From Duganella sp. CF458 (lineage in GTDB: Bacteria; Pseudomonadota; Gammaproteobacteria; Burkholderiales; Burkholderiaceae_D), in the NCBI RefSeq assembly GCF_900113115.1, contig NZ_FOOF01000001.1, positions 310,001 to 374,000 on the forward strand: a stretch of DNA of 64,000 nucleotides, given 5' to 3'. Shown here piece after piece: positions 43,940 to 53,275 of this stretch (within the stretch, counting starts at the first letter, position 1; the number at the start of each line of letters is the position of its first letter). The translations under genes were made by a program, and so were the position numbers. The notes beneath the pieces are model-generated. The model searched no databases and was not told the origin of the DNA. It worked only from the letters and a program-made list of their open reading frames with translations.

Positions 43940-44905
43940 TCAGAGCAGGCTCTTGGCCGCAGCCAGCACGTCAGCCACGCCGGGCGGCGCGCCTTTGTCG
44001 CCAAGGTTGATGATGCGCGGCGACCAGTTGCCTTCGGTTTTCCAGCGCGGCGAATCGGCATAGATCTCCACCACGGGGCGCGAGAAAGCCGCAGCGATAT
44101 GCGTCAGGCCGGTATCCACGCCCACCGCCAGCGCGGCGCGGCGCGCCAGCATCACGGCGTCGGACATTGACAGCTTCGGCAGCACGCGGGCATTCGGCAT
44201 GCCGGCGGCCAGCGCTTCGGCCTCCGCCTTTTCCTTGTCCGAGCCCCATGGCAGCAGCACCGGCATCGGCGCCAGCGCCTTGCCAAGTTCAATCCAGTTG
44301 GCCGGCGCCCATTTCTTGGCGTCGCGTGCCGTGCCATGGAAGAACACGGCATACGGCGTTTCGCCCATCCAATCCGGGCGCGGCTGGTCGGCCGGCACTT
44401 CCGGCAGGCCGAAGTCGGCCGGATAGTCGACCTTGAATCCCAGCGCGGCACCGACCACCAGGCGGCCGCGCGCCACCGCATGCGTGCGCGGGTCGAGCGG
44501 GATGCTCTTGCTGTGGAAGATGCGCGAGATGCCTTCGTAGCCCGAGCCTTCACTGCCGTTGGCCAGGCCGACCTTGTTCCTGCCGCGCGCAGCGCCCATG
44601 ACGATGCCGGTCTTCAGCAGGCCTTGGGTGTCGAACACATAGTCGTACTGCACCTCGCGCAGCTTGCTGAAGAAGGCGCCGATCTCGGCGCGGGTTTCCT
44701 TCCTGCCCAGGCTCTTGCGCCAGCGGCGCAGGCCCCACGGCAGGATAGTGCGCACCATCGGGTTCAGGCGCACCAGGCTGACATAACCTTCCTCCACCAC
44801 CCAGTCGATGTTCGCGTCGGGGAAGTGGCGCTTGATGTCGGCCACGATGGGCATATTGTGCAGCACGTCCCCCAGCGAAGAGACGCGTACCAGGAGGATA
44901 TTCAT
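43940..44905 (-). CDS. waaC: LPS heptosyltransferase I
   Basis: A 321-residue GT9 glycosyltransferase that adds the first heptose to Kdo2-lipid A. The start MNILLVRVSSLGDVLHNMP is diagnostic, along with VFFHGTARDAKKWAPANWIEL and the C-terminal AVGVDTGLTHIAAAFSRPVVEIY that binds the ADP-heptose donor. It directly abuts the phosphohexomutase stop and precedes waaA. The heptose donor depends on GmhB, encoded at 36134-36691. Confidence 0.95.
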   Translation of the reverse strand: MNILLVRVSSLGDVLHNMPIVADIKRHFPDANIDWVVEEGYVSLVRLNPMVRTILPWGLRRWRKSLGRKETRAEIGAFFSKLREVQYDYVFDTQGLLKTGIVMGAARGRNKVGLANGSEGSGYEGISRIFHSKSIPLDPRTHAVARGRLVVGAALGFKVDYPADFGLPEVPADQPRPDWMGETPYAVFFHGTARDAKKWAPANWIELGKALAPMPVLLPWGSDKEKAEAEALAAGMPNARVLPKLSMSDAVMLARRAALAVGVDTGLTHIAAAFSRPVVEIYADSPRWKTEGNWSPRIINLGDKGAPPGVADVLAAAKSLL

Positions 44906-46285
44906 TTAGAACGGCAGCTTCGCATCCGGCTTGGCTGCCAGGATCACGTCGCGGAACTGGCCCTGGATGCGCGCCAGCGCAGCCGGCGATTCGGCCTCGA
45001 AGCGCATCACGATCACCGGGGTGGTGTTGGAGGAACGCGCCAGGCCGAAGCCGTCGGCATACTCCACGCGCAGGCCGTCGATATCGATCACGCGCTCATT
45101 GCCCGGGAACTTTGCTTCGGCGGCCAGCTTGGCCATCAGCGCGTAATTTTCGCCTTCGTCCAGTTGCAGTTGCAGCTCCGGCGTGCTGTCCGACTTGGGC
45201 AGTGCATTCAGCAGCGCGGAAGGATCGGCATGACGCGTCAGGATCTCCAGCATGCGTGCGCCGGCATACAGGCCGTCGTCGAAGCCGTACCAGCGGTCCT
45301 TGAAGAACACGTGGCCGCTCATTTCACCGCCCAGCGGGGCGCCGGTTTCCTTCAGCTTGGCCTTCACCAGCGAATGGCCGGTCTTGCACATCAGCGGCTT
45401 GCCGCCTGCTTTCTCGATGTACGCGGCCAGGTGGCGCGTGCATTTCACGTCGTACAGGATTTGCTCGCCCGGGTTGCGGGACAAAACATCCTCCGCGAAC
45501 AGCATCAGCTGGCGGTCGGGGAAGATGATCTGGCCATCCTTGGTCACGATGCCGAGGCGGTCGCCGTCGCCGTCGAACGCCAGCCCGATTTCAGCGTCGG
45601 TGTCCTGCAGCGCCTTGACCAGGTCCTGCAGGTTTTCCGGGTGGGCCGGGTCCGGATGATGGTTCGGGAAGGTGCCATCGACTTCGCAGAACAGTTCAAC
45701 CACTTCGCAGCCCATGCCGCGGTACAGGTCGCCCGCGAAGGCACCGGCCACGCCGTTGCCGCAATCGACTGCAATCTTGATCGGGCGCGCAATCTTCACG
45801 TCGCCGATGATGCGCTGCAGGTATTGCGCGCGGATATCGTAGCTGCCGTACTTGCCGGCAGCGGCGGCCGGCCGCAAGCCCGCTTCGATGGCGTGGTACA
45901 GGGCGGTGATGGCATCGCCATGGATTGCCTCGCCCTTCAGCACCATCTTGAAGCCGTTATAGTCCGGCGGATTATGGCTGCCGGTGACCATGATGCCGGA
46001 ACGGCTGTCGAGCACCTGGGTGCCGAAATACACCATCGGTGTGGCCACCACGCCCAGGTCGATCACGTCGACGCCGGCGGCCTGCAGGCCCTGTGCCAGT
46101 GCGGCAACCAGTCCGGGACCGGACAGGCGGCCGTCACGGCCGATCACGACGCTGCGCTCTCCCTTGGCGGCGGCAGCCAGGCCGAAAGCATGGCCAACCG
46201 CGCGCGCCACGCCTTCGTCCAGTGTTTTGCCGATGATGCCGCGAATATCGTAAGCCTTGAAGATGGATTTAGAGAGAGCAACCAT
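44906..46285 (-). CDS. Phosphomannomutase/phosphoglucomutase
   Basis: A 459-residue alpha-D-phosphohexomutase. The catalytic phosphoserine loop is VTGSHNPPDYNG, the metal-binding loop is AFDGDGDRLGIV, the sugar-specificity loop is GGEMSGHVFF and the phosphate-binding loop RSSNTTPVIVMRFE is at the end. The GEMSGH form is shared by dual-specificity AlgC/PMM-PGM enzymes. It converts hexose-6-phosphate to hexose-1-phosphate for LPS and exopolysaccharide. It is the first gene of the run leading into waaC and waaA. Confidence 0.93.
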   Translation of the reverse strand: MVALSKSIFKAYDIRGIIGKTLDEGVARAVGHAFGLAAAAKGERSVVIGRDGRLSGPGLVAALAQGLQAAGVDVIDLGVVATPMVYFGTQVLDSRSGIMVTGSHNPPDYNGFKMVLKGEAIHGDAITALYHAIEAGLRPAAAAGKYGSYDIRAQYLQRIIGDVKIARPIKIAVDCGNGVAGAFAGDLYRGMGCEVVELFCEVDGTFPNHHPDPAHPENLQDLVKALQDTDAEIGLAFDGDGDRLGIVTKDGQIIFPDRQLMLFAEDVLSRNPGEQILYDVKCTRHLAAYIEKAGGKPLMCKTGHSLVKAKLKETGAPLGGEMSGHVFFKDRWYGFDDGLYAGARMLEILTRHADPSALLNALPKSDSTPELQLQLDEGENYALMAKLAAEAKFPGNERVIDIDGLRVEYADGFGLARSSNTTPVIVMRFEAESPAALARIQGQFRDVILAAKPDAKLPF

Positions 46286-46326
46286 AGAGAACTGAAAACG
46301 ACGAATATTGAAGAATAATAACGGGC

Positions 46327-46641
46327 TCAGATGCGCAGGTCGTCAATCGACTTGCCGCCCTCGACCCAGTCCTTGACCCATTTCGGCTGGCGGCCGCGGC
46401 CAGTCCACTGCTCGGATGTATTGGCGGGGTTGCGATAGCGCGCTTCCACCTTGCCGCCCTTGTTGCGGGTGCCTGGGTAGCCAACCAGCAATTCCTTGAG
46501 CGGCACACCTGCCTGCTGGGCAATCGCGAAAATCTTCTCGCGTGCCTTTTGCTTATCCATGCCCTCGCGCTGCTTTAACTCGCGCTTAATCTGTTCTTGC
46601 AGGTTGCGCAATTCAGGGGACGCCAGATTCGACAGGTCCAT
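46327..46641 (-). CDS. H-NS-family nucleoid protein
   Basis: A 104-residue H-NS-like protein. The N-terminal half (LSNLASPELRNLQEQIKRELKQREGMDKQKAREKI) is the oligomerising coiled coil, and the C-terminal half has YRNPANTSEQWTGRGRQPKWVKDWVEGGKSIDDL, the AT-hook-like DNA-binding domain typical of beta-proteobacterial Bv3F/MvaT-like H-NS homologues. ATG 46641 follows AAAGGATAT. It sits between glycan genes and could silence AT-rich horizontally acquired DNA such as the adhesin locus, though that link is speculative. Confidence 0.92.
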   Translation of the reverse strand: MDLSNLASPELRNLQEQIKRELKQREGMDKQKAREKIFAIAQQAGVPLKELLVGYPGTRNKGGKVEARYRNPANTSEQWTGRGRQPKWVKDWVEGGKSIDDLRI

Positions 46642-46691
46642 GATATATCCTTTATTGAATTTCGATGTTTGGGAATATACACGAAATCGGC

Positions 46692-47789
46692 TTATCGGAT
46701 TTTCTTATGTCGAATCATCCAGCGCGGCGCTTTAAATCGGACGATGCGCGCATATAGCCAGACATAACTCGCTATAAATAACAGGCAGAACAGCATCAAG
46801 ACCCAGGTGTAGCGCCAGAATACCGTGGCCGGAATCACCGCCATCAGCGAAAACATCCACAGGTAGGGCGAGGTCATGGAATTGCGGCGCACCAGGGCGC
46901 GCGCATCCTTGCGGCCCACCGCCCACTGCACCACGCGCCGGAAAATCAGGCTATGCAGGTGAATACCGTCCGGCATTGCCGGCGAAGTGCCGCGAATGAA
47001 GAATCGGCGATATACGCTGAACAGGGTTTCAAAGGTCGGATATATTAATAGCAATACCGCGTACCAAGTAGAAACCTGTGGATTGCGCATTACCAGCAAC
47101 AGGGCCAATTCGCCCAGCATAAATCCGATAAAGTAGGCACCGCCATCGCCCAGGAATATCAGGCCGACCGGATAATTCCAGATCAGGAAGCCGGCCGTGG
47201 CGCCGGCCACCATCAAGGCCGCCACCAGCACGAACATATCATTGACCTGCAGCGCGACATAACCGAGCGACAGCAGCATGCAAATCGTCACCACGCTGGC
47301 CAGTCCATTGAAACCATCGATGATATTGACGGCGTTGGCAATGCCGGCCACCGCCAGCACCGTCAGCGGCAGCGTGAGCCACAGGTAGGGCAGCGGCGAG
47401 GTCGAGAACATCCAGTCGATGCGGTCGATGCGCGCATCCATCAGGAAATAGGCGAGCAAGGCGGCAAACATGGTCAGCAGCAGGCGCCGGCGCGCGCTGA
47501 CTTTGCCCGTGTAATCTTCGACAATGCCGCCCAGGAAGGCAAACATGGCGCACATGATCAGCGACAGCATCCAGCTTGTCATGACCGGCACGCGCCACAC
47601 CGACACGCAGGCGCTCAGCGCAACCGCCAGGAAAATCGACAGGCCGCCGATCCGGGCCACATGGTGGGCATGCACTTTTTGCACGCCGCCGAAATCAGTG
47701 TCCAGCGCGGGGCCATGCAAGCGCACTTCCTTGATAACCCACAGGGTCAAGAGTGCTGACGTGAAAAAGCTCACGAGGAAGGAAAACAT
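46692..47789 (-). CDS. WecA/TagO-like polyprenyl-phosphate sugar-1-phosphate transferase
   Basis: A 365-residue protein with about ten membrane helices from the MraY/WecA family. Conserved cytoplasmic motifs are ARIGGLSIF, GGIVEDYTGKVSARRRLLL, the catalytic NAVNIIDGFNGLA, and FLGDGGAYFIGF, with the DGIHLHSLIFRR histidine motif near residue 275. It should load an N-acetylhexosamine phosphate on undecaprenyl phosphate to start O-antigen or exopolysaccharide assembly. The histidine motif fits WecA rather than MraY, which has its own gene in the division cluster. Confidence 0.9.
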   Translation of the reverse strand: MFSFLVSFFTSALLTLWVIKEVRLHGPALDTDFGGVQKVHAHHVARIGGLSIFLAVALSACVSVWRVPVMTSWMLSLIMCAMFAFLGGIVEDYTGKVSARRRLLLTMFAALLAYFLMDARIDRIDWMFSTSPLPYLWLTLPLTVLAVAGIANAVNIIDGFNGLASVVTICMLLSLGYVALQVNDMFVLVAALMVAGATAGFLIWNYPVGLIFLGDGGAYFIGFMLGELALLLVMRNPQVSTWYAVLLLIYPTFETLFSVYRRFFIRGTSPAMPDGIHLHSLIFRRVVQWAVGRKDARALVRRNSMTSPYLWMFSLMAVIPATVFWRYTWVLMLFCLLFIASYVWLYARIVRFKAPRWMIRHKKIR

Positions 47790-48001
47790 TTGTTCTTATC
47801 AGTATAGTGAGCCAGCCGCCATTGTCGCAGCGCAGCAAGAAAGATTGCTCGCACGCTAAGCGGCGATTGTACCGTATGCACGGGGCGGGACGGGAAATTC
47901 TAGCCTGGGCCGTTGTGATCGGGGCCTTTACTTACCAATTGATACTTTTAGTCGGGCGCTGCGTACCGCCGGCCGCGCTGATCCTGCGCTATCCTATGGG
48001 G

Positions 48002-48847
48002 ATGAAAACCTATGTAGTGGGCGACCTGCAGGGTTGCCATGGCGAGACCGTCAGCCTGGTCGAAAAGATCCTGGACACCGAACATGCCGCCGGCCATGAA
48101 CCGCCAGCCATCCTGTTTTGCGGCGACTTGATCAACCGCGGTCCCGATTCCCTGTCCACCCTGCGCTACGTCCAGGCGCTCAGCCAGGGCAGCGACGGCC
48201 GCATCGACGCGGTACTGGGCAATCATGACCTGCACCTGCTGGCGGTGGCCAACGGCATCCGCCCCGAATCGAGCTCGGACACCATCGAGCATATCCTGGC
48301 TGCGGCCGACCGCGACGCCTTGCTGCACTGGCTGCGCCTGCGCCCGATGGCCATGATGCGCCTTGGCCACCTGCTGGTGCACGGGGGCGTACTGCCGCAA
48401 TGGACGGCGCAGCAGACCCTGCAACTGGCCGGCGAAGTGGAGGCGGCATTGCGCGGCGAGCAGTGGGTCGGCTTCCTGCGCGAGATGTACGGCAACCAGC
48501 CGGACCGCTGGAGCGATGAATTGAGCGGCGCCGCGCGCCTGCGCTGCATCGTCAATGCCCTGACCCGCATGCGCTTTTGCAGCGCCGAAGGGGTGATGGA
48601 CTTCAAGATGAAGGAATCGGCGCATGCCGACCCGTCGACCGGCCTGATGCCGTGGTTCGACGTGCCGGGCCGCCGCACCAGCGATACCAGCGTGGTGTTC
48701 GGCCACTGGTCGGCGCTGGGCCTGCGCATCATGCCGCGCCTGATCGCACTCGACAGCGGTTGCGTGTGGGGCGGCAAGCTGTCGGCCGTCTGCCTCGACG
48801 ACCGCAGCCTGCTGCAGGTCGATTGCCCGGAATACCGCTCGGTTTAA
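48002..48847 (+). CDS. apaH: Symmetrical bis(5'-nucleosyl)-tetraphosphatase ApaH
   Basis: A 281-residue metallophosphatase that cleaves Ap4A to two ADP. The calcineurin-type motifs are GDLQGC (residues 8-13), GDLINRGPDS and GNHDLHLL, with VHGGVLPQW and FGHWSALG downstream. I chose ATG 48002 (MKTYVVGDLQGC), the usual family start; an ATG two codons upstream is in frame. The 212 bases before it, up to the divergent WecA-like gene, hold no gene I can support. Its stop overlaps the convergent lipoprotein stop by 4 bases. Confidence 0.94.
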   Translation: MKTYVVGDLQGCHGETVSLVEKILDTEHAAGHEPPAILFCGDLINRGPDSLSTLRYVQALSQGSDGRIDAVLGNHDLHLLAVANGIRPESSSDTIEHILAAADRDALLHWLRLRPMAMMRLGHLLVHGGVLPQWTAQQTLQLAGEVEAALRGEQWVGFLREMYGNQPDRWSDELSGAARLRCIVNALTRMRFCSAEGVMDFKMKESAHADPSTGLMPWFDVPGRRTSDTSVVFGHWSALGLRIMPRLIALDSGCVWGGKLSAVCLDDRSLLQVDCPEYRSV

Positions 48848-49329
48848 TGCCTGGAGGTGCCTTCGGCCGGGGCTGAAGCCTGCGACTGTGCCTGGCCGTC
48901 GGCCTGGCCTGTTTCGCCGCCGCCTTCCGCTGCGGCGGGCGCTGCGCCGTCGGCCGGCGCTGCAGCGGCCGGCGCAAACGTGGCCGCCATCAGTTCCCGG
49001 TAGGCTTCCGCCTTGCGCAGCGGCTCCAGGTTACTGCTGCCCTTGATCGCCTCTTCATCCGTGAAACCGTTCACGATGGCCGTCTCCAGCGCAGCCATGG
49101 CGGCATTCTTGCGGCCCAGTTGCGCCTGCGCCTGCGCCAGCAGGAAATAGGACTCCGCTTCCTTCGGCGCCTTCAGCGTGGCGGCGTACGCCTTGTCGGC
49201 CGCGATGCCATAGTTCTTCTGCGCCAGGCTTTCCGTCGCCTGCGTGCGCAGGGTCTTGGCATTGGTGAAGGTGTCGCCGCTGCAGGCCGCCAACAGCAGG
49301 CAGGCTGCCAGCACACTGATCCTGGTCAT
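48844..49329 (-). CDS. TPR-like lipoprotein of unknown function
   Basis: A 161-residue lipoprotein: MTRISVLAACLLLAAC ends in a lipobox with Cys16. Residues about 25-105 (SLAQKNYGIAADKAYAATLKAPKEAESYFLLAQAQAQLGRKNAAMAALETAI) have the spacing of two to three tetratricopeptide repeats. The tail is Ala/Gly/Gln-rich and probably disordered. ATG 49329 follows AGGAGC and overlaps the stop of the upstream acyltransferase gene (ATGA). It ends the yqgE-to-lipoprotein run. Confidence 0.82.
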   Translation of the reverse strand: MTRISVLAACLLLAACSGDTFTNAKTLRTQATESLAQKNYGIAADKAYAATLKAPKEAESYFLLAQAQAQLGRKNAAMAALETAIVNGFTDEEAIKGSSNLEPLRKAEAYRELMAATFAPAAAAPADGAAPAAAEGGGETGQADGQAQSQASAPAEGTSRH

Positions 49330-50123
49330 GCTGATTGCTCCTGTAAAGATTGCGCCTCCGGCACGATGCCCAGCGCGGCGCCGATCGCCGCATGGCTTGC
49401 CGCCGCCAGTTCGCGGCGATGGGCGCCTTCGCCCGGCATCGCTGCCAGCACGGCCAGGCGTGCCCGCACCGGCTTGCCATCGAGGATATTGATCACGCTT
49501 TGCGCGAAAGTCATGTCGCCGATGAAGTCGACCGAGGGATGCGCCTGGCCCGCTGGATCGACATAGGATAAAGCGAACGGCTGCACCAGCACCTTGGCAT
49601 CCACTGCCGCCTCGAACAGGTTGGCGTGGAACGGCAGCAGCGTGCCTTGCGCCGCCGTGGTCCCCTCGGGGAAGAATGCTACGCGCTGGCCATCCTGCAA
49701 GGCATGCACCAGGCCCTTGAAGATATTGCGCAGTTCGCGCTTGTTGCCGCGCGCAATGAACACCGTGCCGGCCTGCGCCGCCAGCCAGCCGGCCAGCGGC
49801 CAGTCGCGGATCTCCGACTTCGCCACGAAGCGGCAAGGATACAGTGCATTGATGACGAAGATGTCCAGCCACGAGACGTGGTTGCAGACAATCATGCCCC
49901 GCTCCAGCGGCACCGCGCTGCCCGGCGTCATCTGCACGCTGACGTTGCAGATCGCCAGCAGCTGGCGCGACCAGCGGCGGATATGGCCGTTGCGCTGTTC
50001 GGTCCCGATAAAAGGGAAGATGAAAGCGCAAGTCGCCATGCCAGCGAGCAGGTGCAGCACCATGCGCCCGATGCGCAGCATCAGGCGCCAGTCGAGATTG
50101 CGTTTAGCCGGGTTTGCGTTCAT
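49326..50123 (-). CDS. Lysophospholipid acyltransferase (PlsC-like)
   Basis: A 265-residue membrane acyltransferase. The catalytic motif is NHVSWLD and the second motif FFPEGTTAAQG, with a membrane helix near residues 20-40. It is distinct from the PlsC-type protein encoded at 36705-37445 and may act in ornithine lipid or phospholipid remodelling (OlsA-like). I chose ATG 50123; TTG 50141 is in frame. It begins 20 bases inside the end of the dihydroorotase-like gene and overlaps the lipoprotein start by 4 bases. Confidence 0.87.
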   Translation of the reverse strand: MNANPAKRNLDWRLMLRIGRMVLHLLAGMATCAFIFPFIGTEQRNGHIRRWSRQLLAICNVSVQMTPGSAVPLERGMIVCNHVSWLDIFVINALYPCRFVAKSEIRDWPLAGWLAAQAGTVFIARGNKRELRNIFKGLVHALQDGQRVAFFPEGTTAAQGTLLPFHANLFEAAVDAKVLVQPFALSYVDPAGQAHPSVDFIGDMTFAQSVINILDGKPVRARLAVLAAMPGEGAHRRELAAASHAAIGAALGIVPEAQSLQEQSA

Positions 50124-51408
50124 ATGCGACTTGGCCTGCAACGATGGTCGCCTGCACCTGCCCCGCCAGTTCGTAGCCGAGGAACGGGGTGTGCTTGCCC
50201 TGGCTGGCCAGGGCGCTGCCGGTGACGGTCCAGCGTGCGGCCGGATCGAACACGACTACGTCGGCTACGCTGCCCACGCCCAGCTGGCCGGCTTGCGCCA
50301 GGCCGGCCACGCGCGCGGCGTCGCAGGTCACGCGTGCCACGGCGCGCGACAGGGCGTCGTCCTTGCCCTGGGCGGCAGCGTAGTCGTCGGCCCACTTGAT
50401 GGCCAGCGACAGCAGCAGTTCCAGGCCGGTGGCGCCCGGCGAGGCTTCGCCGAACGGCAGCAGCTTTTCATCGTCGTCGCACGGGGTGTGGTCGGAGCAC
50501 ATCGCATCGATGGTGCCGTCCAGCAGGCCGGCGCGGATCGCTTCGCGGTCGCGCTGGGTGCGGAACGGCGGGTCGACGCGCGCATTGGAATCGAAGAAGT
50601 TGATGTCGGTGTCGGTCAGGTGCACGTGGTGCACGCCCACGTCGCAGCTGATCGGCAAGCCTTCCGCCTTGGCGGCACGCACCAGTTCCAGGCCGGCCGC
50701 GGACGACATGCGGCACAGGTGGACCTTGGCGCCGGTGGCGCGCATCAGTTCGAAGATGGTGTGCAGGGCGATGGTCTCGGCCATCACCGGCACGCCGGAC
50801 AGGCCCAGGCGCGAAGCCAGCGGGCCGCTGTGGGCCACGCCGCCGCGGCCGATGTAGGCGTCCTGCGGGCGCAGCCAGATGGTGAAGCCGAAGGTGGCGG
50901 CGTACTGCATGCAGCGCTGCAGCACCGTGGTGTCCTTGATCGGGGTCTCGGCTTGCGAGAAGCCGATGCAGCCGGCGCCGGTCAGTTCCACCAGTTCGGT
51001 CAGCGCTTCGCCTTTCAGCCCGTGCGTCAGCGCACCCAGCGGATGCACGTGGGCCTGGTTCAGGCCGCGCGCGCGGTGCTTCAGCATTTCCACCAGGCCC
51101 GGCTCGTCGAGCACGGGGTCGGTATCGGGCGGGCACACCAGGGAGGTCACGCCGCCCTGCACTGCCGCCTGCATTTCCGACTTCAGCGTGGCCTTGTATT
51201 CGAAGCCCGGCTCACGCAGGCGCGCCGACAGGTCGACCAGGCCCGGCGCCACCACCTTGCCGGCGGCGTCGATGGTGCGCCCGGCCTTGAAGCCGGCCGG
51301 CGCGCTGCCGATCGCGGCCACCTTGCCATCCACGATGTACAGGTCTTGCTTGGAATCGATCTTGTTGGCCGGATCGATCAGTCGGCCGTTTTGGATATGT
51401 ACGTTCAT
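50104..51408 (-). CDS. Dihydroorotase-like protein PyrC' lacking the HxH metal motif
   Basis: A 434-residue dihydroorotase homologue, 2 bases after pyrB. The canonical metal site GLIDxHVHLREPG reads GLVDLSARLREPG here, so both histidines are replaced (Ser61 and Arg63). Later residues (MSSAAGLELVRAAK, CDVGVHHVHLTD, DAMCSDHTP) are partly kept. In Pseudomonas, such inactive PyrC' proteins bind aspartate transcarbamoylase and are needed for its assembly; a structural role with PyrB is therefore likely. A catalytic dihydroorotase should exist elsewhere in the genome. Confidence 0.9.
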   Translation of the reverse strand: MNVHIQNGRLIDPANKIDSKQDLYIVDGKVAAIGSAPAGFKAGRTIDAAGKVVAPGLVDLSARLREPGFEYKATLKSEMQAAVQGGVTSLVCPPDTDPVLDEPGLVEMLKHRARGLNQAHVHPLGALTHGLKGEALTELVELTGAGCIGFSQAETPIKDTTVLQRCMQYAATFGFTIWLRPQDAYIGRGGVAHSGPLASRLGLSGVPVMAETIALHTIFELMRATGAKVHLCRMSSAAGLELVRAAKAEGLPISCDVGVHHVHLTDTDINFFDSNARVDPPFRTQRDREAIRAGLLDGTIDAMCSDHTPCDDDEKLLPFGEASPGATGLELLLSLAIKWADDYAAAQGKDDALSRAVARVTCDAARVAGLAQAGQLGVGSVADVVVFDPAARWTVTGSALASQGKHTPFLGYELAGQVQATIVAGQVAYERKPG

Positions 51409-51410
51409 TT

Positions 51411-52376
51411 TTATGCTTGCGTGCCTGCCAGGATGCTCATCACCGCCATGCGGACTGCGATACCGAAAGTGACCTGCGACAGGATCACCGCTTGCGGGCC
51501 GTCGGCCACGGCGGAGTCGATCTCCACGCCGCGGTTCATCGGGCCCGGATGCATCACGATGGCGTCCGGTGCTGCCAGCGCCAGGCGCTCCGGCGTCAGG
51601 CCGTAGGCGCGGAAGTACTCGCCGGCGGACGGCAGCAGCGCGCCGCTCATGCGCTCGTTCTGCAGGCGCAGCATGATGATCACGTCCACGTCCTTCAGGC
51701 CTTCGTCCATGTTGGTGAAGGTGCGCACGCCCAGCTGTTCCAGGCCGCCCGGCAGCAGGGTGTGCGGGCCGATGGCGCGGATTTCAGGCACGCCCAGGGT
51801 GGTCAAGGCGTGGATGTCGGAACGGGCCACGCGGCTGTGCAGGATGTCGCCCACGATGGCCACGCGCAGCTCGGTGAAGTCCTTCTTGTAGTGGCGGATG
51901 GTGTACATGTCCAGCAGGCCCTGCGTCGGGTGCGCGTGGCGGCCGTCGCCCGCGTTCACCACGTGCACGTGGTTCTGCCTGGTGTCGTGCAGGTGCTTGG
52001 CGATCAGGTACGGCGCGCCGGACTGCGAGTGGCGCACCACGAACATGTCGGCGTGCATGGCCGACAGGTTGTCGATGGTGTCCAGCAGCGACTCGCCCTT
52101 GCTGGCGGAAGACGCGGCGATGTTCAGGTTGATCACGTCGGCCGACAGGCGCTTGGCCGCGATCTCGAAGGTGGTGCGGGTGCGGGTGGAATTCTCGAAG
52201 AACAGGTTGAAAACGCTCTTGCCGCGCATCAGCGGGACCTTCTTCACTTCGCGGTCCGACACGGACACGAAGGAGGAGGCGGTATCGAGGATCTGGTTGA
52301 TGATGGCCTTGGGCAGGCCCTCGGTCGACAGCAGGTGCTGAAGCTCGCCGTGTTTGTTGAGTTGCGGATTAAGCAT
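51411..52376 (-). CDS. pyrB: Aspartate carbamoyltransferase catalytic subunit
   Basis: A 321-residue enzyme that condenses carbamoyl phosphate with aspartate in pyrimidine synthesis. The carbamoyl-phosphate motif is [13 protein letters not shown]. Later conserved parts are [34 protein letters not shown] and [13 protein letters not shown]. No regulatory PyrI gene is nearby; PyrC' and PyrR flank it, the pattern of the larger PyrB-PyrC' complexes. I chose ATG 52376; a TTG four codons upstream is possible. It overlaps the end of pyrR by 8 bases. Confidence 0.95.
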   Translation of the reverse strand: MLNPQLNKHGELQHLLSTEGLPKAIINQILDTASSFVSVSDREVKKVPLMRGKSVFNLFFENSTRTRTTFEIAAKRLSADVINLNIAASSASKGESLLDTIDNLSAMHADMFVVRHSQSGAPYLIAKHLHDTRQNHVHVVNAGDGRHAHPTQGLLDMYTIRHYKKDFTELRVAIVGDILHSRVARSDIHALTTLGVPEIRAIGPHTLLPGGLEQLGVRTFTNMDEGLKDVDVIIMLRLQNERMSGALLPSAGEYFRAYGLTPERLALAAPDAIVMHPGPMNRGVEIDSAVADGPQAVILSQVTFGIAVRMAVMSILAGTQA

Positions 52377-52890
52377 GGTTCTGTTCAATAGTCAGGGAAA
52401 ACTTTCCGTCGCCGCCCTGCTGCAGGCGCAGCGCCTGGCCTGGCGCACAGCGGGTATGGGCCGCCACGAAATCGGCGGCCACCGGCAATTGGCGTTCGCC
52501 GCGGTCCACCAGCGCGGCGAGCATGATGCGCGCCGGGCGGCCGTAGTCGAACAATTCGTTGATGGCGGCGCGCGTGGTGCGGCCGGTGTAGAGCACATCG
52601 TCCACCAGCACGATGGTGGCGCCGTTCACGTCAAAGCCGATATGGGTTGGCTTCACATCGTGCGGCAAGCCCTTCTTCGCATAATCGTCGCGGTAGAAGG
52701 ACACGTCCAGCACGCCGAGGCGTGCGCTGAGGTTCAGGTCCTGCGCCAGGCGCTCGGCGATCCAGGCGCCGCCGGAGTGGATGCCGACGATGGCCGCTTC
52801 GTTGGCGCCGGCGATGCCGGCCTTGACCTGCTCGAGCAGGCTGGCGTACAGCGCTTCCGCTTCCAGCTGGTGGGGATCAGTGTGGGACAT
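52369..52890 (-). CDS. pyrR: PyrR bifunctional regulator/uracil phosphoribosyltransferase
   Basis: A 173-residue phosphoribosyltransferase-fold protein. The PRPP-binding motif [21 protein letters not shown] is intact, and the start [16 protein letters not shown] with [16 protein letters not shown] matches PyrR. It links pyrimidine supply to expression of the downstream pyrB and pyrC' genes. No attenuator-type leader is visible because the gene lies inside a compact operon. ATG 52890 overlaps the ruvX end by 14 bases; an upstream in-frame ATG would add a poorly conserved Ser/Pro-rich leader. Confidence 0.93.
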   Translation of the reverse strand: MSHTDPHQLEAEALYASLLEQVKAGIAGANEAAIVGIHSGGAWIAERLAQDLNLSARLGVLDVSFYRDDYAKKGLPHDVKPTHIGFDVNGATIVLVDDVLYTGRTTRAAINELFDYGRPARIMLAALVDRGERQLPVAADFVAAHTRCAPGQALRLQQGGDGKFSLTIEQNHA

Positions 52891-53275
52891 ATTCGTCAAA
52901 GTATTGTTGGAGGATGATGGCGGCGGCGCGGTCATCGATGATTTCGCCGCGCTTGGCGGCAATCATCGCCGACGAGTAGCGCTCGTCGACCAGCACCACG
53001 GGAAGATTGAAGCGGCCGTTCAGCTGATTGGCGAACTTGCGGCAGCGCGCCGTCATGTCATGCTCTGCCCCGTCCGGGTGGAAAGGCAGGCCCACGATCA
53101 GCCTGGTCGGCCCCCATTTGTCGATCAGGGCCTTGATCTCGGCGAAGCGGATATCGTTGACAGCGGATTGAACGACGGCCAGGGGGCTGGCCTGGCCGAT
53201 CATCGTGTTTCCCATTGCGACACCAATGCGTTTGATGCCGAAGTCGAAGCCTAAGACAGTTTCCGGACTATGCAT
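52877..53275 (-). CDS. ruvX: Putative Holliday junction resolvase/16S rRNA processing protein RuvX (YqgF)
   Basis: A 132-residue RNase H-like protein. The signature start VLGFDFGIKRIGVAMGN carries the first acidic residue, LIVGLPFHPDG the second region, and VVLVDERYSSAMI plus [16 protein letters not shown] the remaining acidic residues. YqgF is implicated in Holliday-junction resolution and in pre-16S rRNA 5' processing. It overlaps yqgE by 8 bases and pyrR by 14 bases, the usual yqgE-yqgF order. Confidence 0.94.
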   Translation of the reverse strand: MHSPETVLGFDFGIKRIGVAMGNTMIGQASPLAVVQSAVNDIRFAEIKALIDKWGPTRLIVGLPFHPDGAEHDMTARCRKFANQLNGRFNLPVVLVDERYSSAMIAAKRGEIIDDRAAAIILQQYFDEYVPH

